A stretch of DNA of 6,241 nt from Sphingomonadales bacterium UBA7473. GTDB taxonomy: Bacteria; Pseudomonadota; Alphaproteobacteria; Sphingomonadales; Sphingomonadaceae. Below are positions 6,212 to 6,241 of this stretch, piece by piece (positions within the stretch are counted from its first letter, which is position 1; the number at the start of each line of letters is the position of its first letter). The stretch lies in assembly GCA_002478575.1 (NCBI GenBank), contig DLOX01000117.1, positions 4,261 to 10,501 on the forward strand, written 5' to 3'. The notes below the pieces were generated by a model that did not search any database, was not told where the DNA came from, and saw only the letters and a list, made by a program, of their open reading frames with translations. The translations under genes were made by a program, and so were the position numbers.

Positions 6212-6241
6212 CCAAGGTTGGGGTCGAGGGTTCGAATCCCT
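6207..6241 (+). tRNA. 3' part of tRNA-Gly(GCC), truncated; likely attachment-site copy
   Basis: The sequence matches the second half of a bacterial tRNA-Gly. The anticodon loop TTGCCAA (6209-6215) has anticodon GCC at 6211-6213. It is followed by the stem side GGTTG, variable region GGGTC, T-stem GAGGG, T-loop TTCGAAT (6231-6237) and the start of the pairing CCCT strand before the window ends. The other side of the anticodon stem should be CAACC but is ACGCC, and no D-arm (usually GCTCAATGGTAGAGC-like) precedes it. It is therefore not a complete gene inside the window. This is what remains at the far junction when an element crosses over at the anticodon region and supplies a new 3' end to the intact tRNA elsewhere. 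The nearby P4-type integrase supports that reading. Confidence 0.85.

Overview
The window looks like one end of a small integrative element from a proteobacterium, probably an alphaproteobacterium. The protein style (P4-type integrase, AlpA, primase-helicase) and the moderate GC with alternating GC-rich and AT-rich codons suggest this, but nothing here fixes a genus. All five genes supported by the sequence lie on the minus strand and read right to left away from a tRNA-type attachment site. There are no capsid, tail, lysis, conjugation or ribosomal genes in view.

Right edge (about 6067-6241): the + strand carries the 3' part of a tRNA-Gly(GCC) gene, from the anticodon stem-loop through the T-arm, cut by the window end. 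The 5' half is not in front of it, so this reads as the displaced copy left when an element inserts into the 3' end of a tRNA gene. About 140 bp rich in short direct and inverted repeats separate it from the start of a complete tyrosine recombinase (4912-6066). This has the organisation of an att site plus integrase.

Middle (2884-4922): two cargo genes. The first, 212 residues, has no family I recognise and overlaps the end of the integrase gene by 11 nt. The second, 437 residues, starts with an FRG domain and carries a long C-terminal extension. Neither looks needed for integration or replication, so they are the best candidates for a host-affecting function such as phage defence. That is inference.

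Left part (273-2773): a 58-residue AlpA-type helix-turn-helix protein whose stop codon overlaps the GTG start of a 775-residue primase-helicase (archaeo-eukaryotic-type primase domain plus SF3 ATPase/helicase). Just past the primase stop is a two-armed inverted repeat made of AACGGG-type units beside an AT-rich stretch, a possible replication origin or a strong hairpin at the end of the operon.

Together, integrase, AlpA and primase-helicase form the core set of P4-like or PICI-like phage satellites. The integrase would move the element in and out of tRNA-Gly, AlpA would control excision and/or replication genes, and the primase-helicase would copy the excised form. The far end of the element and the intact tRNA gene should lie to the left of position 1.
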